Below, piece by piece: positions 31,960 through 42,929 of a stretch of 64,000 nucleotides of DNA. Below the pieces are notes generated by a model, which searched no databases, was not told where the DNA came from, and saw only the letters and a program-made list of their open reading frames with translations. How positions within the stretch are numbered: the stretch's first letter is position 1; each line of letters opens with the position of its first letter. The position numbers and the translations under genes were made by a program. The DNA is taken from contig CM076848.1 of assembly GCA_039519185.1 (NCBI GenBank), forward strand, positions 125,992,371 to 126,056,370. Direction: 5' to 3'. Origin of the DNA: Astragalus membranaceus. Taxonomy: Eukaryota; Streptophyta; Magnoliopsida; Fabales; Fabaceae.

Positions 31960-32355
31960 CTTAGGAACTAAAATAACAGGGACAACACATGGACTTAAAC
32001 TTTCTCTTACCCAACCTTTACTTACCAAGTCAGCCACTTGTTTTTGTATCTCTTGTGTTTGTTGTGGATTGCTCCGATAGGCTGGCCTATTAGGCAAAGC
32101 GGCCCCTGGGACGAGATCAATATGGTGCTCAATCCCTCTCAAAGGTGGCAGCCCACTTGGTACTTCCTTAGGAAACAATTCCTCAAATTCCTGCAAAAGA
32201 GAATTTATGCAACTAGGCATTTCTTGAGTGTTAGGTAAATTTTCCAGCAAAGCCACCTCTTTGCTAAAAAGCAAATATAGGGGCTGACTTGCAAAAATAG
32301 CATTTTTAACCTCCCCTTTTGTCGCCATCAAACTTTCTTTCTTTTTTTCATCCAT
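31960..32355 (-). pseudogene. D reverse transcriptase N-terminus, cut by B
   Basis: The open frame covers the pre-RT linker (EELFPKEVPSGLPPLRGIEHHIDLVPGA in part) and the RT start (NRPAYRSNPQ, VRESLSPC, PVILVPK). The next five codons come from B's LTR. Confidence 0.85.
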
Positions 32356-32465
32356 ATTTTTTTGTCACTATTTTTTCTCTCTTTTTCTTTAGCGATCTTT
32401 TCTTCCTTTTCTTTTTCTTTTTCTTTTTCACATTTTTCTCTCAATATTTTTTGATCATCTCTCAC

Positions 32466-33164
32466 CTATGTTGGACTCAATGGAGCTAATACAATACGTT
32501 TTCCATGATGAACAAAAGAGTACTTGTTGGTACGCCCTTCATGATTGGCATTTTTATCAAATTGCCAAGGCCTTCCCAACAAGAGATGGCTAGCCTCCAT
32601 AGGAACTACATCACAAACAGCCACATCCTCATACATGCCAATTGAAAAAGAAATTTCTACTAACTTATCAACAATCATTTCAATATCATTGACAAGCCAT
32701 TGAAGTTTATATGGTTTGGGATGTGGTTTAGTTTCTAGTTGATGTTTAGAAACTAACCTTGTGCTAGCAACATTTGTACAACTCCCACCATCAATAATAA
32801 GGGAACATACCTTGCCTTGTACAAGGCACCTCGAGTGAAATATGTTCTCCCTTTGTGTTGTATCTTCCTCCTTTGCCACGGCCTCCAACAACCTTTTCTT
32901 CATAAGTAACTCTCCACCAGGTATTTGGATCTCCCTCTCATCAATATCCCCTCCTTCAACCCCTTCGTCCTGCTCCTCAACCTCCTCTACAAGCATAACT
33001 CTTTTTGTAGGACATTGATTCGCCATGTATCCTAAACCTTGGCACTTGTAACACTTAACAGCCCGGTTAGTTGAAACAACTTGAGAAGGACTAGTTGTAG
33101 TGTTTTTACCTTTTGGGTCAGCCGTGGTTTCTTTTGGATGATGAACTTCCTTCGCTCTTAACAT
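32466..33164 (-). pseudogene. D nucleocapsid knuckle and protease
   Basis: A CCHC-type knuckle (CYKCQGLGYMANQC) is followed by an acidic linker and the protease core (CSLIIDGGSCTNVAS, with site D-G-G-S; SFSIGMYEDVAVCDVVPM; HLLLGRPWQFD). Out of frame with gag by a shift in the 33118-33164 overlap. Confidence 0.82.
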
Positions 33165-33915
33165 TGGTCTTCCAATTTTGAGGAATGGAAGTGGTAGTGC
33201 TTCTTCTTAGTTGGCCCTTCCTCTTGAGTTGTTGTTCTATCTTTGTGGCTTGATGAACCAAATCCTCTATTTGAACATAGTGTTGTAGTTCCACTATGTC
33301 ACTTATATCACGATTTAGACCATGCAAGAATCTGGCCATGGTTGCTTCTTCATCCTCCTCCACATTTGCTCTAATTTTCGGCACCTCTATCTCCTTGTAG
33401 TACTCATCAACACTTCTGTTGCCTTGGGTGAGTCGATGTAATTTGTTGTGCAACTCTCTGTTGTAGTATGATGGAATGAACCTCTTCCTCATGAGCCTCT
33501 TCATTTCCTCCCATGTGGCAATGGCTGGCTCATTGTACCTTCTCCTCTCCTTTGTCAATTGATCCCACCACACCAAAGCATAATCTGTAAATTCAATGGA
33601 AGCAACCTGCACTTTTTGAAGATCAGTGTAATTGTTACAGGAAAAAATTTGTTCAATTTTAGTTTACCATTCCAAATACACATCCGCATCATTTTTTCCA
33701 ACAAATTGTGGTACTTTAATTTTTATACCACCCAACCTATCTTCTCTAGGTTCATCACGTCTTCTTCTCCGACCCTCCTCATCACTACTATTCTGTCTAT
33801 TTTCTGACTGATCAATTCTTTCATGTATACCGTCCACTTCCTCTTTCAAAAGTTCTTTCATTTTTGCCGTGAGGGCTTCTAAAAGTAATCTATTTTGAGG
33901 CTCCATGACTCTCAC
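33118..33915 (-). pseudogene. gag: D gag with in-frame stop
   Basis: Starts at 33915. After VPQFVGKNDADVYLEW an in-frame TAA at 33664 stands where Glu would fit, and the same frame continues with DYALVWWDQLTKERRRYNEP, MRKRFIPSYYNRELHNKL and LTQGNRSVDEYYKE, typical of chromovirus gag. Confidence 0.82.
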
Positions 33916-34157
33916 AGTTCTTTAAAGAAACCAGACTATGATAAATAACAAAGAAAACAATTTCAAATAATAATCCACACACACAAAAAGCTTGGAAAGG
34001 AAAAGTCTTGAAAACAAAGTTTGAGGGATTAGAACAAAAAAGAATAAAATTTAGGGTAAGGAAGAAAAAAAACAACCAGAATTTTTTTTTTTTTTCGATT
34101 TTTTTTAAACGCAAACAACAATAAAAACAAAAGCTGAAATTGTTGAACAAACTAGAA

Positions 34158-34174
34158 CCTTGCTTTGATTACCA
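34158..34174 (-). other. Primer-binding site of D
   Basis: Minus strand TGGTAATCAAAGCAAGG, two bases from the LTR. It is the same variant Met-type PBS as in H. Confidence 0.75.
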
Positions 34175-34176
34175 AA

Positions 34177-35262
34177 TGATGGCCACCTTGTTTGAAATTT
34201 GGCCGATTCTTAGCTTTTCAATTTGGGGTCCTGGATGTAACTTGTATTTTTTTCTATTTTTTTTTTTTTGTAAAAGATGAATTATGGGAAAGGAAATGAA
34301 AAGGAATTTCGTGGGTTTAAGGAAATGGAAAAAAAATATGCTCAACAATAGATAGTATTCTTGGTGATTTTTGTGAAGAAAATGGAATGAAGATAAAGGG
34401 CGCCACCTTGTCTAATCAAAGACTAGGATAAGCCTATGAATGTGAGGATCACCACAAGAAAAGGATTTCTTGATAAAGATCAAATAAAATGGTTCAATCC
34501 ATAACCTAGAGAGTATGAACTCAAAATATGGATAAAATATTTGTTAACATTCAATCACACTTACACCCTCTATTTGTAGTAAGAAGAGTGCTTTGTTGTT
34601 ACAACAAAAAGAAGACCAAAAGCTATTACAACTCTTCTAGCTAGGGATTTTCGAAATTAGCAAGATAGAATCCTAGGCTAGTGTAATAAAAATCAATTAC
34701 AAGCAATTCAAGACTAGGAAAGGTTACACAAGCACAACTTAATGGGAATTACACTCCATAATGCTCCAATAATGAGGTGCTGTAGCATTTATTCCTTTGT
34801 CTTGTAACTCTTTGGCTTTGATTGTCATGAATGTCTTCATTTGATTGTATTTATCCCTTTGTCTTGTAATTCCTTTGCTTTGATTGTCATGAATGTCTTC
34901 CATTGATTGCAACAATTATTGACTCCATCATCACATACGGAATATGTGACTCACTACACCACTTAAAGTGGATTAAACACACCAAAAATTAACTAAGTGC
35001 ATTGTTTCCAAATATCAATTGGTCACATTCAATTTTATTTAATTAGAATAAAATGACTTGGATGCCTTTTTGTCATGTAACTTGCGCCTCCTCCATAGCT
35101 TGTATGACAAGCATGGTTTTTGGTGCAATTACGTATTTGCCCTCATTTGACATTGCCTTGGTTATGAATTGGACTAAACTTTTTTGGACTCTCCTGGCCC
35201 TTGACCTAGTCATTGGACCTCCTAAACTTTGAAGGGCATCTTGGTGTTCCATGTCCTCATCA
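34177..35262 (-). repeat. 5' LTR of D
   Basis: 1086 bp with TGATG...CATCA ends, the same family as the H LTR. Confidence 0.87.
35073..35252 (-). CDS. U3-encoded open frame in the D LTR (59 codons)
   Basis: Starts MEHQDALQSLGGPMTRSR and aligns with the frame at 19297 in H with conservative changes. Probably the polyprotein C-terminus encoded inside the LTR. Confidence 0.35.
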   Translation of the reverse strand: MEHQDALQSLGGPMTRSRARRVQKSLVQFITKAMSNEGKYVIAPKTMLVIQAMEEAQVT

Positions 35263-35890
35263 GAACTCCTTGAGTTCGGTTAGCCAAGTAGATCGACTTG
35301 GGGCTAACTCGGTTGTGGAGTTATCGCATTTAAGTTTTGAAGAATGCGACTTCGAACTCCTTGAGCTTGGTTAGCCAAGTAGAACGACTTGGTGCTAACT
35401 CGGCTGTAGAGTTATCGCATTTTAACTTTGAAGAATGCGATTTTGAACTCCTCAAGCTCGGTTAGCCAAGTAGATCGACTTGGTGCTAACTCGGCTGTAG
35501 AGTCATCGCATTTAAACTTTGAAGAATGTGACTACAAACTCCTTGATCTTGGTTAGCCAAGTAGATCGACTTGGTGCTAACTCGGCTGTGGAGTTATCAC
35601 ATTTTAGTTTTGAAAAATGCGACTTCGAACTCCTTGAGCTCGGTTAGCCAAGTAGATCGACTTGGTGCAAACTCGGCTGTAGAGTTATCGTATTTTAACT
35701 TTGAAGAATGCGACTTTGAACTCCTTGGGCTCGGTTAGCCAAGTAGATCGACTTGGTGCTAACTCGACTGGTGAGTTATCGCATTTAAACTTTGAAAAAA
35801 TGCGACTTTGAACTCCTTGAGCTCGGTTAGCCAATTAGACGACTTAGTGCCAACTCGGCTGTAGAGTTATCACATTTTAACTTTGATTGA
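35263..35890. repeat. 91-bp tandem array in C
   Basis: About seven copies, starting near 35263, 35354, 35445, 35536, 35627, 35718 and 35810, each with GGTTAGCCAAGTAGATCGAC and AACTTTGAAGAATGCGA. It lies downstream of protease, as the array in B does. The sequence to about 36250 has no feature I can name. Confidence 0.92.
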
Positions 35891-36249
35891 TGATGTTCCT
35901 TCATATGGAGGTTTTCTCGTTTTAGGTTGTAAGAATTGATGGGATGGCTAATAACTTCATTTAATCTTGACTTAAAAACTTTAACATAGTCGTACAGCTT
36001 TGGGGGTTCTAAACACTTGAGCATGCTGTAATTCGCTCTTCAAGTACTATGGTTAGTTGGAGTGCCTCGGCTTGCCTTCCGACTATTTTTTTCTTACTGT
36101 CTTCGCTTGCTGATGGGATGGTAATCGAGCTCGTTGCTGTCTTTAGTTGTTTTTTCCTGTTTTTAACTGCTCCTACATGATTAGTATTGGGCTCCTTGCC
36201 TTCCGCTCTTGCGTTTGCAGTTTCCCCGAGCTATTATTTCTTTTCTCTT

Positions 36250-37417
36250 TTGAGGGATAGGAAGTGACACCTTTTCGCTGCACCCAAGTCGGCCTTGACG
36301 GTGATTACTTTGTCTGTGGCTGAGTAGAACTTCATTTTGAGATGGACTGTAGAGGCGACTGCCTCTAGGATCCCTAGCGTGGGCCTTCCTATGATGCAGT
36401 TGTTAACTGACGGGTAAGAGAAGGACCAAGAATGGAGTTTTAACCGTTCGGGTTAGCGGATCTTCACCATAAGTGACCATCCGCTCAATGTAGCCCAGGG
36501 GTCTGATTTTGCATCCATTGAATCTGGAAAGGTCGGCCCCTTGATAAGGGATGATATCCTTCTTAGAGAGCCCAATGACTGGGAGGAGATCTTCAAATAT
36601 GATATCGGTTGAGCTCCCCAGGTCCACCAAGATTCTTCTTACATCGAAATTTGCCATCACAGCCTGAATGATCAGTCAATGTTTTGAAAACCGTACCAGA
36701 GATTGAATCGGAGAGATTTCCGGGTCATGGTTCAAATGGTTCAATCCGGGCTAATTGGTGGTTCAAAGCGGTTGAACCACGGTTCAATCCGGTCATGTCC
36801 GGTTCTTTGCGGTTCAATTGACATATGGTTCAAATGGGGTTGAACCAACCACCCGAGTATCCAGTTCAATTGGTTGAACCATCCGGTTCGGTCCGGTTTT
36901 TACAACATTGTGATCAGTGGGATGTGTTGGACAGGCTTGCCATCGACCAAGTCTTTGTCATTGAATTGTAGAGTAGGACGGTTATTGGATGCCCTGGTAG
37001 GAGTAGAGTCGGCGATACTCATTATTTCTCACCACTTTCTCTTCATTGTTTTCTTAGTTGCTCCGCCCTAAACGGGGTATCCTCCAAAAGTAACCATTAC
37101 CACTGGGCGGCTAGAGCTCTTAGGTTTATCTATGTCTTGATCGGAGTCACTTTCTTCCATCTTTGTACCTTTTTCGATGTCATTGACTACCTCTTTGCCT
37201 TTCCTCGGAGATCGAGCGTGTGTTCGACCTTCATCCTTCTTGACGTACTGAGTGAACCTGCCCTTCCTGATCAACTCTTCTATATCATTCTTCAAAGGGA
37301 TAAACTGATTTGTGTCATGACCGCTACTTCGGTGATAGCGACAGTACTTCTTCCAGTTAGTCTGTTTCCTCTCAGGAATGGGGTCAGGGGGCTTTATTCC
37401 TGGGAGTTCGGTGTTAA
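36250..37417 (-). pseudogene. C gag C-terminus and protease, interrupted by a MITE
   Basis: 37417-37068 reads the gag end (CRYHRSSGHDTNQF, a knuckle whose last Cys is Phe; LKNDIEELIRKGRFTQYVKK). 36660-36250 reads protease (VRRILVDLGSSTDIIFEDL, site D-L-G-S; RFNGCKIRPLG; KTPFLVL). The hAT-like MITE at 36677-36910 lies between. Confidence 0.8.
36677..36910. mobile_element. hAT-like MITE, 234 bp
   Basis: Inverted ends CAATGTTTTGAAAACCG and CAATGTTGTAAAAACCGG. The flanks 36669-36676 and 36911-36918 are both tgatcagt (8-bp TSD). The inside repeats 'ggttcaa'/'ttgaacc' words. Confidence 0.88.
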
Positions 37418-37422
37418 CGCAC

Positions 37423-38871
37423 TGTTGTGTGAAATATTAGATGTGCAAGTATACACAATCGCAGCAAGTAATACAGTGATAAAATAGAGACCGTTCCCAC
37501 AGGGATTGGAATTAATCTAGTAGTTTAAGCAATTAGCAATTTAATGGAACAAGTTAAGTAACAAATAAAAGTGTGGAGTTGTAAACATAATGGGTTGTGA
37601 TAAAACAGTATTGAATTAAGAGTATTTAAGAGTGAGTTGGATAGCTCAGTAGTTATGTAAATTCCCAAGAGTAGTGTTCTATAATATTATACGCTGTAGC
37701 GTTAAGCGCTGTAGCGCTACAGAATCGTTAAACGCTGTAGCGTCATGGTGGCGTGCCTTTCAGTCACTATCGTCAGGGCTATGTTACAAGACTCCTATGT
37801 CTAGGCTCTAAATAAGTTTTACCCCTGTATATTACGTTCATTACAGCATTTACCTTATGAACTATTACTTCCCTATGTCTAGGGTTAAATACACTTCATT
37901 TAAATGTCTTTAAATGGTTTGTCATTCATATCATTCATTGAGTTCTCTTTGTGAACCATGTCTGTACCCACAAAGCCCCCTTATTCTAGTTGATCATTCC
38001 CAAAACAAGGTTGAAAGCATTATAACGCAAGGAATGAAACGCAAACACCATAATATTATATAAAAGCTACTCAAGGTTCATTACAAACTAAGAGAAATCC
38101 AACTACAAAGTGATTTAGCTCATGACAAGCTTCATCATCGCAATACAAACAAACAAGCTTATATTACCGTAGGTAGAGAAGAGGAGAATGGTTGCAAAAA
38201 ATGCACTCCAAGAATCCCAAGTCGTATACGTTGGATGAAGCTATGGCGTGAGCAAACCTTGAATGGAATCTAAAAACTATACTAAAAATAAAAGCTTCAA
38301 GAGTGGAATAACAATGGAAGAAGACTAAGGTGTCAAGATAGCTTTTTTCTATGTTACAAAACTCTCTACGTATGAATAATTATATATCAAGAAGAGGATG
38401 GACTAGATATATATCCCCTAATAGATATCTTAATAATTAGATATTATCCTACTTATCCATAAAACCACTTTACAAAAAGGTGTGATGATTAAAATCACCA
38501 ACTATCACATGGGCTTCAATTAGGAGGCGCCAAGTGTATTTTTGCACCCACTTGGAGGTCAAAATGTCATGCTGAGAAGAAGAGGATCAGATTGATGACT
38601 CATCATTCAGCAAGTGGCTTCACAAATATCCAAGTGGTGCAGGTTCCTTAGCGCTGTAGCGCTTACTGCTGGCCTACCGCTGCAGCGCTCAGGCAAAACA
38701 TCAAAATATTCACAAAGGCATCTATTATGCCCAATATTTATGAAATTAAGTCTAAACCTATGTTAATACATTCAATTACATATTTACATATGAAAGTACT
38801 AAAATTACTTGAGAACTCAGTTTGATTTATGTAGTAAGGGCATAAATAACTTATATAAATATGAGTTATCA
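37423..38871 (-). repeat. 3' LTR of E
   Basis: 1449 bp, starting TGTTGTGTGAAATATTAG and ending TTATCA. CGCTGTAGCG-type palindromes occur at about 37690-37741 and 38660-38690. Confidence 0.93.
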
Positions 38872-38884
38872 CACCCCCAAACTT
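38872..38884 (-). other. Polypurine tract of E
   Basis: Minus strand AAGTTTGGGGGTG directly before the 3' LTR, identical to that of A. Confidence 0.85.
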
Positions 38885-40071
38885 AAACCATTGCTTGTCC
38901 TCAAGTAATGACACTTGAACAAGACAAGAAAACAAACTCACAAGTAAGCTTAAAAGTATAACTAGCTGCAGCTTTTAAATTAAATAGGATTTCTTAAAAA
39001 TTTACTCATGCTAGGCCATCATTTCAAATTATTGTGAACCTCCTCACAAAGCAATGTGTTTTTATATCAAATAGAATCAATGCTGCTCAAATGTGAGTGT
39101 GTGACTTCAAGGCTTAGCTCAGATCCTAGCTAGTTTCAGCATTTCTCTTAGGTTTTGGATAGAGTAGCCTTCTTTTGGAGTAGGCAAAGAATTTTTTCAA
39201 AAGACAGAGTGGATTAACAAATTCTCATAAGCAATGGGGGGCTTCAAAGCACAACAAAGGGCTTTAATTAGGTATTTCAGATATTCAGTCAGTGCACTAA
39301 GTTTTGATTTGGTGCTTTCTTACCGTTGTAGCGCTTAACGCTACAACACTAGTGGTTTGATGAACAAAATCAGTTACTGCATTTACTGCTGAACTCCTTA
39401 TTTGCATTCTTTCTTTTGATTTTTCTTTTGTTTTTCTGCATTTTGGAACAGTTCGGCATTATATTTTTCTTGGGCACTTTGCAACAATTGTCTTGACCAT
39501 CTTTCATTATATTTTTCTTATTGCACGGACCTACTATCATCTTAATGCCTAGCCTTAACATAACCGATGCACCCCCAAACTTAGCTTCAAAAACAACTCT
39601 CACTTTTTAGTCAAAACTTGACTATTCCTTGGTTAACTAGGACTAATTTCAGCCTTGGATGATCCCTAGCTAACTAAGTTCTTTGCATAAGTTTGGAGTT
39701 TTAGTGTAAAAGCAGCACTTAAAACTATTTCATTGAAAACACATGGCTACTTTTCTCAAAAACATTCAGTCACCATTTAATTTAGCCACATAAGTTAAAT
39801 TTTTGTTACTTTAAAATTTAAAAAGTGCAACTACTTATCTCTTATATTTAAACAAACATAACATGGCATAATACTAATTAATTATAATTAAAAAGACATG
39901 TTTGTACTTAACAACACATAATTAACCACAAGGTCCTCCCCCCAGACTTTAAAAGTTAGCAGTGTCCTCACTGCTTCATGCGTGGCAAAAAGGGAGAGAC
40001 CTTAAACAAAAGATAATACAAAATACACCACAAAGTACAACATTAGGCTTAAACAGCCACTAACACTTGCC
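38885..40071 (-). other. Long 3' untranslated region of E
   Basis: No gene. A second tract on the minus strand (AAGTTTGGGGGTGCATCGG, about 39560-39583) repeats the polypurine tract about 690 bp away. A further G-rich tract is near 39930. Confidence 0.7.
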
Positions 40072-42234
40072 TTAGATTGCCCCTGCCTTCAGGCGTTTGC
40101 TGGCCCTGGAAGGGGCAATTGGTGCTGCCCTGGCACCTTTCTTCTTTGGTGTGGGTGGTTTAGGTTTTTCCACCGCTACAGCGGTATACGCTGTAGCGCT
40201 TGTTGCTTCTTCACCTTTCTCTTTTTTCTCTCCTCCTTCCTTCTGCTCTTTCAGTTGCACCAACTCTTCTGCACCCTCTTCTTCGCAAGTCTTTTCACTA
40301 GCCTCCTTTTCTGCATGAACCTCATCAGGATTAGCGTCGCTAGACGCTGCAGCATTAGCCACTGTAGTGCCTACTGACTGAACACCTTCTTGTGGGTGCT
40401 CAGCCAACTTGACTCCCTGGGATTTCTTTGTCTTAGCAAAAGACTTTTGTGCTTTCTTGGCTTTCAGAATTTGGGCCTCAGGTTGTTCTTCTTGTTCTTG
40501 GGGTTGCTGTTGTTCAGGTTGTTCTTGTGGTGGTTGCTTGGCTGGCTCAGGGATGGGGGTGGGGATTGATGGTGGGGATTGTGGTTTCTTGGGGCTAGGG
40601 GTTGGGTCACACTGAATTTCCTCTACCTCTTCATCTTTTGTAGATTCAGTTTCTTCACCACTTTCAGTTTCCTCACCTAATGACTCTTCATCATCCTGTT
40701 TTTCCATTTCTTTCATCACAGCAATTGTTTCTTGCTCATCATCCTCACTAATTTCTTCCATTTCCTCAGATTCCAGGCTTTCTTCCTCTACAATCACTTT
40801 TCTTACCCTTTTTACCGGGCTCTTTACTGGTTTCTTGACTGGGCTCTTCACTTGTTTCTTTTTCTCAGCCTTGCTTTTCTCAGGTTCCACCCTTTTTGAT
40901 GGCTCTTCGTCCATTAGCCATTCAGGGAATTCAGGGGGTGGAACAGAGGCTTTACCTTTTGAGATCTGGGCATACATTGCCTTCTCCCACTCAAACTTGT
41001 CCCTAACAAAATGACAGAGAGCCTGTTGCCTCAGCGCCAACCGCTGTAGCGCTACAGAGTCAACAGACGCTGTAGCGGCAGGCTTCTGCTTTGCCTTAAA
41101 AACACAAGGGAATTCTCCCTGGGGGGATATCTTTTCTTCCTTCATTTTTACCTCAACATCAGCACCTAAACATAAATCAGTGATCAGGCAGGGAAAGTAA
41201 AGATTACCTCCCTTTTTGATTCTGCACTTTTCTATTTCCCTTGCAATTAACTTCCCCACATCGATCTTCTCACCAGCCATGATTGCATCAATGACTATCA
41301 GCCTTTCTTTCTCCACAAAAGTTGTGTGAGAAGTAGGTAACAGGGAGTGCTTAATGAAGCTGCACCACAAGTTAGCTTCCTCAAACAAATAAGCCTTCTT
41401 TATCTTGTACTCAGCACCAAACTTATCCCATTTATCCCCTTCAACACAGATTCTTTCTCTGACTCCCTCCATTTCAGCATCTCCCCAGGTCTGTACCTTG
41501 TTTTCCAGAGATTTTCCATGGTATCCAAGGTGGAAAAGATCGTTGATGGCCCTTGCGTTGAAGTTAACAATTCCACCCCTAACAACTGAGTAGGTTTGGG
41601 GCTTTCCATCTTTGGGTTCCTCTATACCAGCATAAAATTCCCTGACCAACGAAATCAGGTACTCCTTACGGTGCTTGGTGAAACTTTCCCAACCAAGTGC
41701 TGTGACAGCGCTTGTGAAGGCCTCAGGAGCTTTATCCGTTTGGCTAAATTATAGTTTTGGTCCCCCTATTTTCAAAAATTCAGACATTTGGTCCCCCTAT
41801 TTTAAAACTCAGACATTTGGTCCCCTAATTTTAAAAAATCAAAGACATTTAGTCCAAAGAGGGACCAAATGTCTTTGATTTTTTAAAATTGGGGGACCAA
41901 ATGTCTTTGATTTTTTAAAATTGAGGGACCAAATGTCTTTGATTATTAGCCATAAAAAACTGAAAATTCCTCTTGGGACTAAATGTCTTTGATTTTTTAA
42001 AATTGGGGGACCAAATGTCTGAGTTTTAAAATAGGGGGACCAAATGTCTGAATTTTTGAAAATAAGGGGACCAAAACTATAATTTAGCCTATCCGTTTTG
42101 AAACCCCTCTCTGCTATGAACTCCATCTTCCAAAATCTTTGAGAATCTAGGGTTGCTTTGGTCGGTTTAGATGGTTCTGGGCTCATGTTGGCTCCTTTAC
42201 CAGAACTCTTAGCTGCTGTTTGCTTTTTAGTCAT
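40072..42234 (-). pseudogene. Athila third ORF of E, split by a MITE
   Basis: Same gene and lesion as at 34-2197. ATG at 42234 (MTKKQTAAKSSGKGAN), MITE at 41742-42089, open remainder of 525 codons from 41649. MITE plus one TSD adds 357 bp, a multiple of three, but a stop inside the MITE ends the N-terminal frame. Confidence 0.82.
41742..42089. mobile_element. Mutator-like MITE, 348 bp, 9-bp TSD
   Basis: GGCTAAATTATAGTTTTGG at both ends in inverted orientation; TSD tatccgttt at 41733-41741 and 42090-42098. Long imperfect arms of repeated GGACCAAATGTCT words. Confidence 0.9.
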
Positions 42235-42766
42235 GGCACTGTGTTTGGTTTCAAAAACGCTGGGGATTGGACGGTTAAGTCTTGTTGGAAATTGTTGAGT
42301 TCTGCGTTGGAAAGAAGAGAGAAGAAAGGGATATGGCTGTGAGTGTAACAGTGAAGACGGTTATGGCTTGCAAGTGGGGTGTTGAAGGCGGTTTTGAAAA
42401 CGCAATAGTAAATGCGTGCGTGGGGAAAGGAGAAGTGACCGTTGTGAGTGAGTGATGGGAGAGAGAGAAAAAGTAAAGTGGTTGAGTGCTATTCACTGCT
42501 GCAGGAGCAGTCAGGATAAGGTTCTGAAAGTTGCCACGTCATCATTGAGTTAAGAACAGTTTATTTTATTGTTTGACTCTGGTCAGGTCCTTCAATAACA
42601 ACCGCTGGAGCGCCTTTGCAACGGGTGAACGCTGCAGCGCTAAACCTAATACCTGAAATTTCCTGCAGACATAAGAACACAACAGAACAGAAAATTTGTT
42701 AAAATCCTTGGGGTGCCTCCCAAGAGCGCTTGCTTTAAGAGTCTGCAGCCAGACTTTCTCTTTTAA

Positions 42767-42929
42767 TTAGAGATCTTTGAACTCAATTGTGGTTTTGTTT
42801 CTTACCACATCTCCACCAAAGTATTGCTTGACCCTCTGACCATTAACTTTAAAGGTAGTGTTAGTTGCTGGATCATAGAGGTCTACTGCCCCATGGTTAT
42901 ATATTTTCACCAATTTAAATGGGCCAGAC
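42767..42929 (-). pseudogene. E integrase C-terminal fragment
   Basis: Stop at 42767-42769; separated from the core at 48599-49370 by F2. Confidence 0.8.

Larger units (their letters stand above)
31960..35262 (-). mobile_element. D: chromovirus-like Ty3/gypsy element, 5' half
   Basis: 5' LTR (34177-35262), PBS, gag, zinc knuckle, protease and the first part of RT, minus strand. It ends abruptly at 31960 in the RT motif ILVPK because B inserted there. The remaining RT, RNase H, integrase and 3' LTR should continue beyond B's other LTR and are not in the window. The gag and protease motifs suggest a CRM/Reina-type chromovirus; lineage uncertain. The right flank 35263-35267 (gaact) is the predicted TSD in C. 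Confidence 0.85.

Noticed and set aside
35263..35890. Possible CRISPR-like array
   Set aside because: Units are contiguous 91-bp tandem repeats with no unique spacers, in a plant retroelement.
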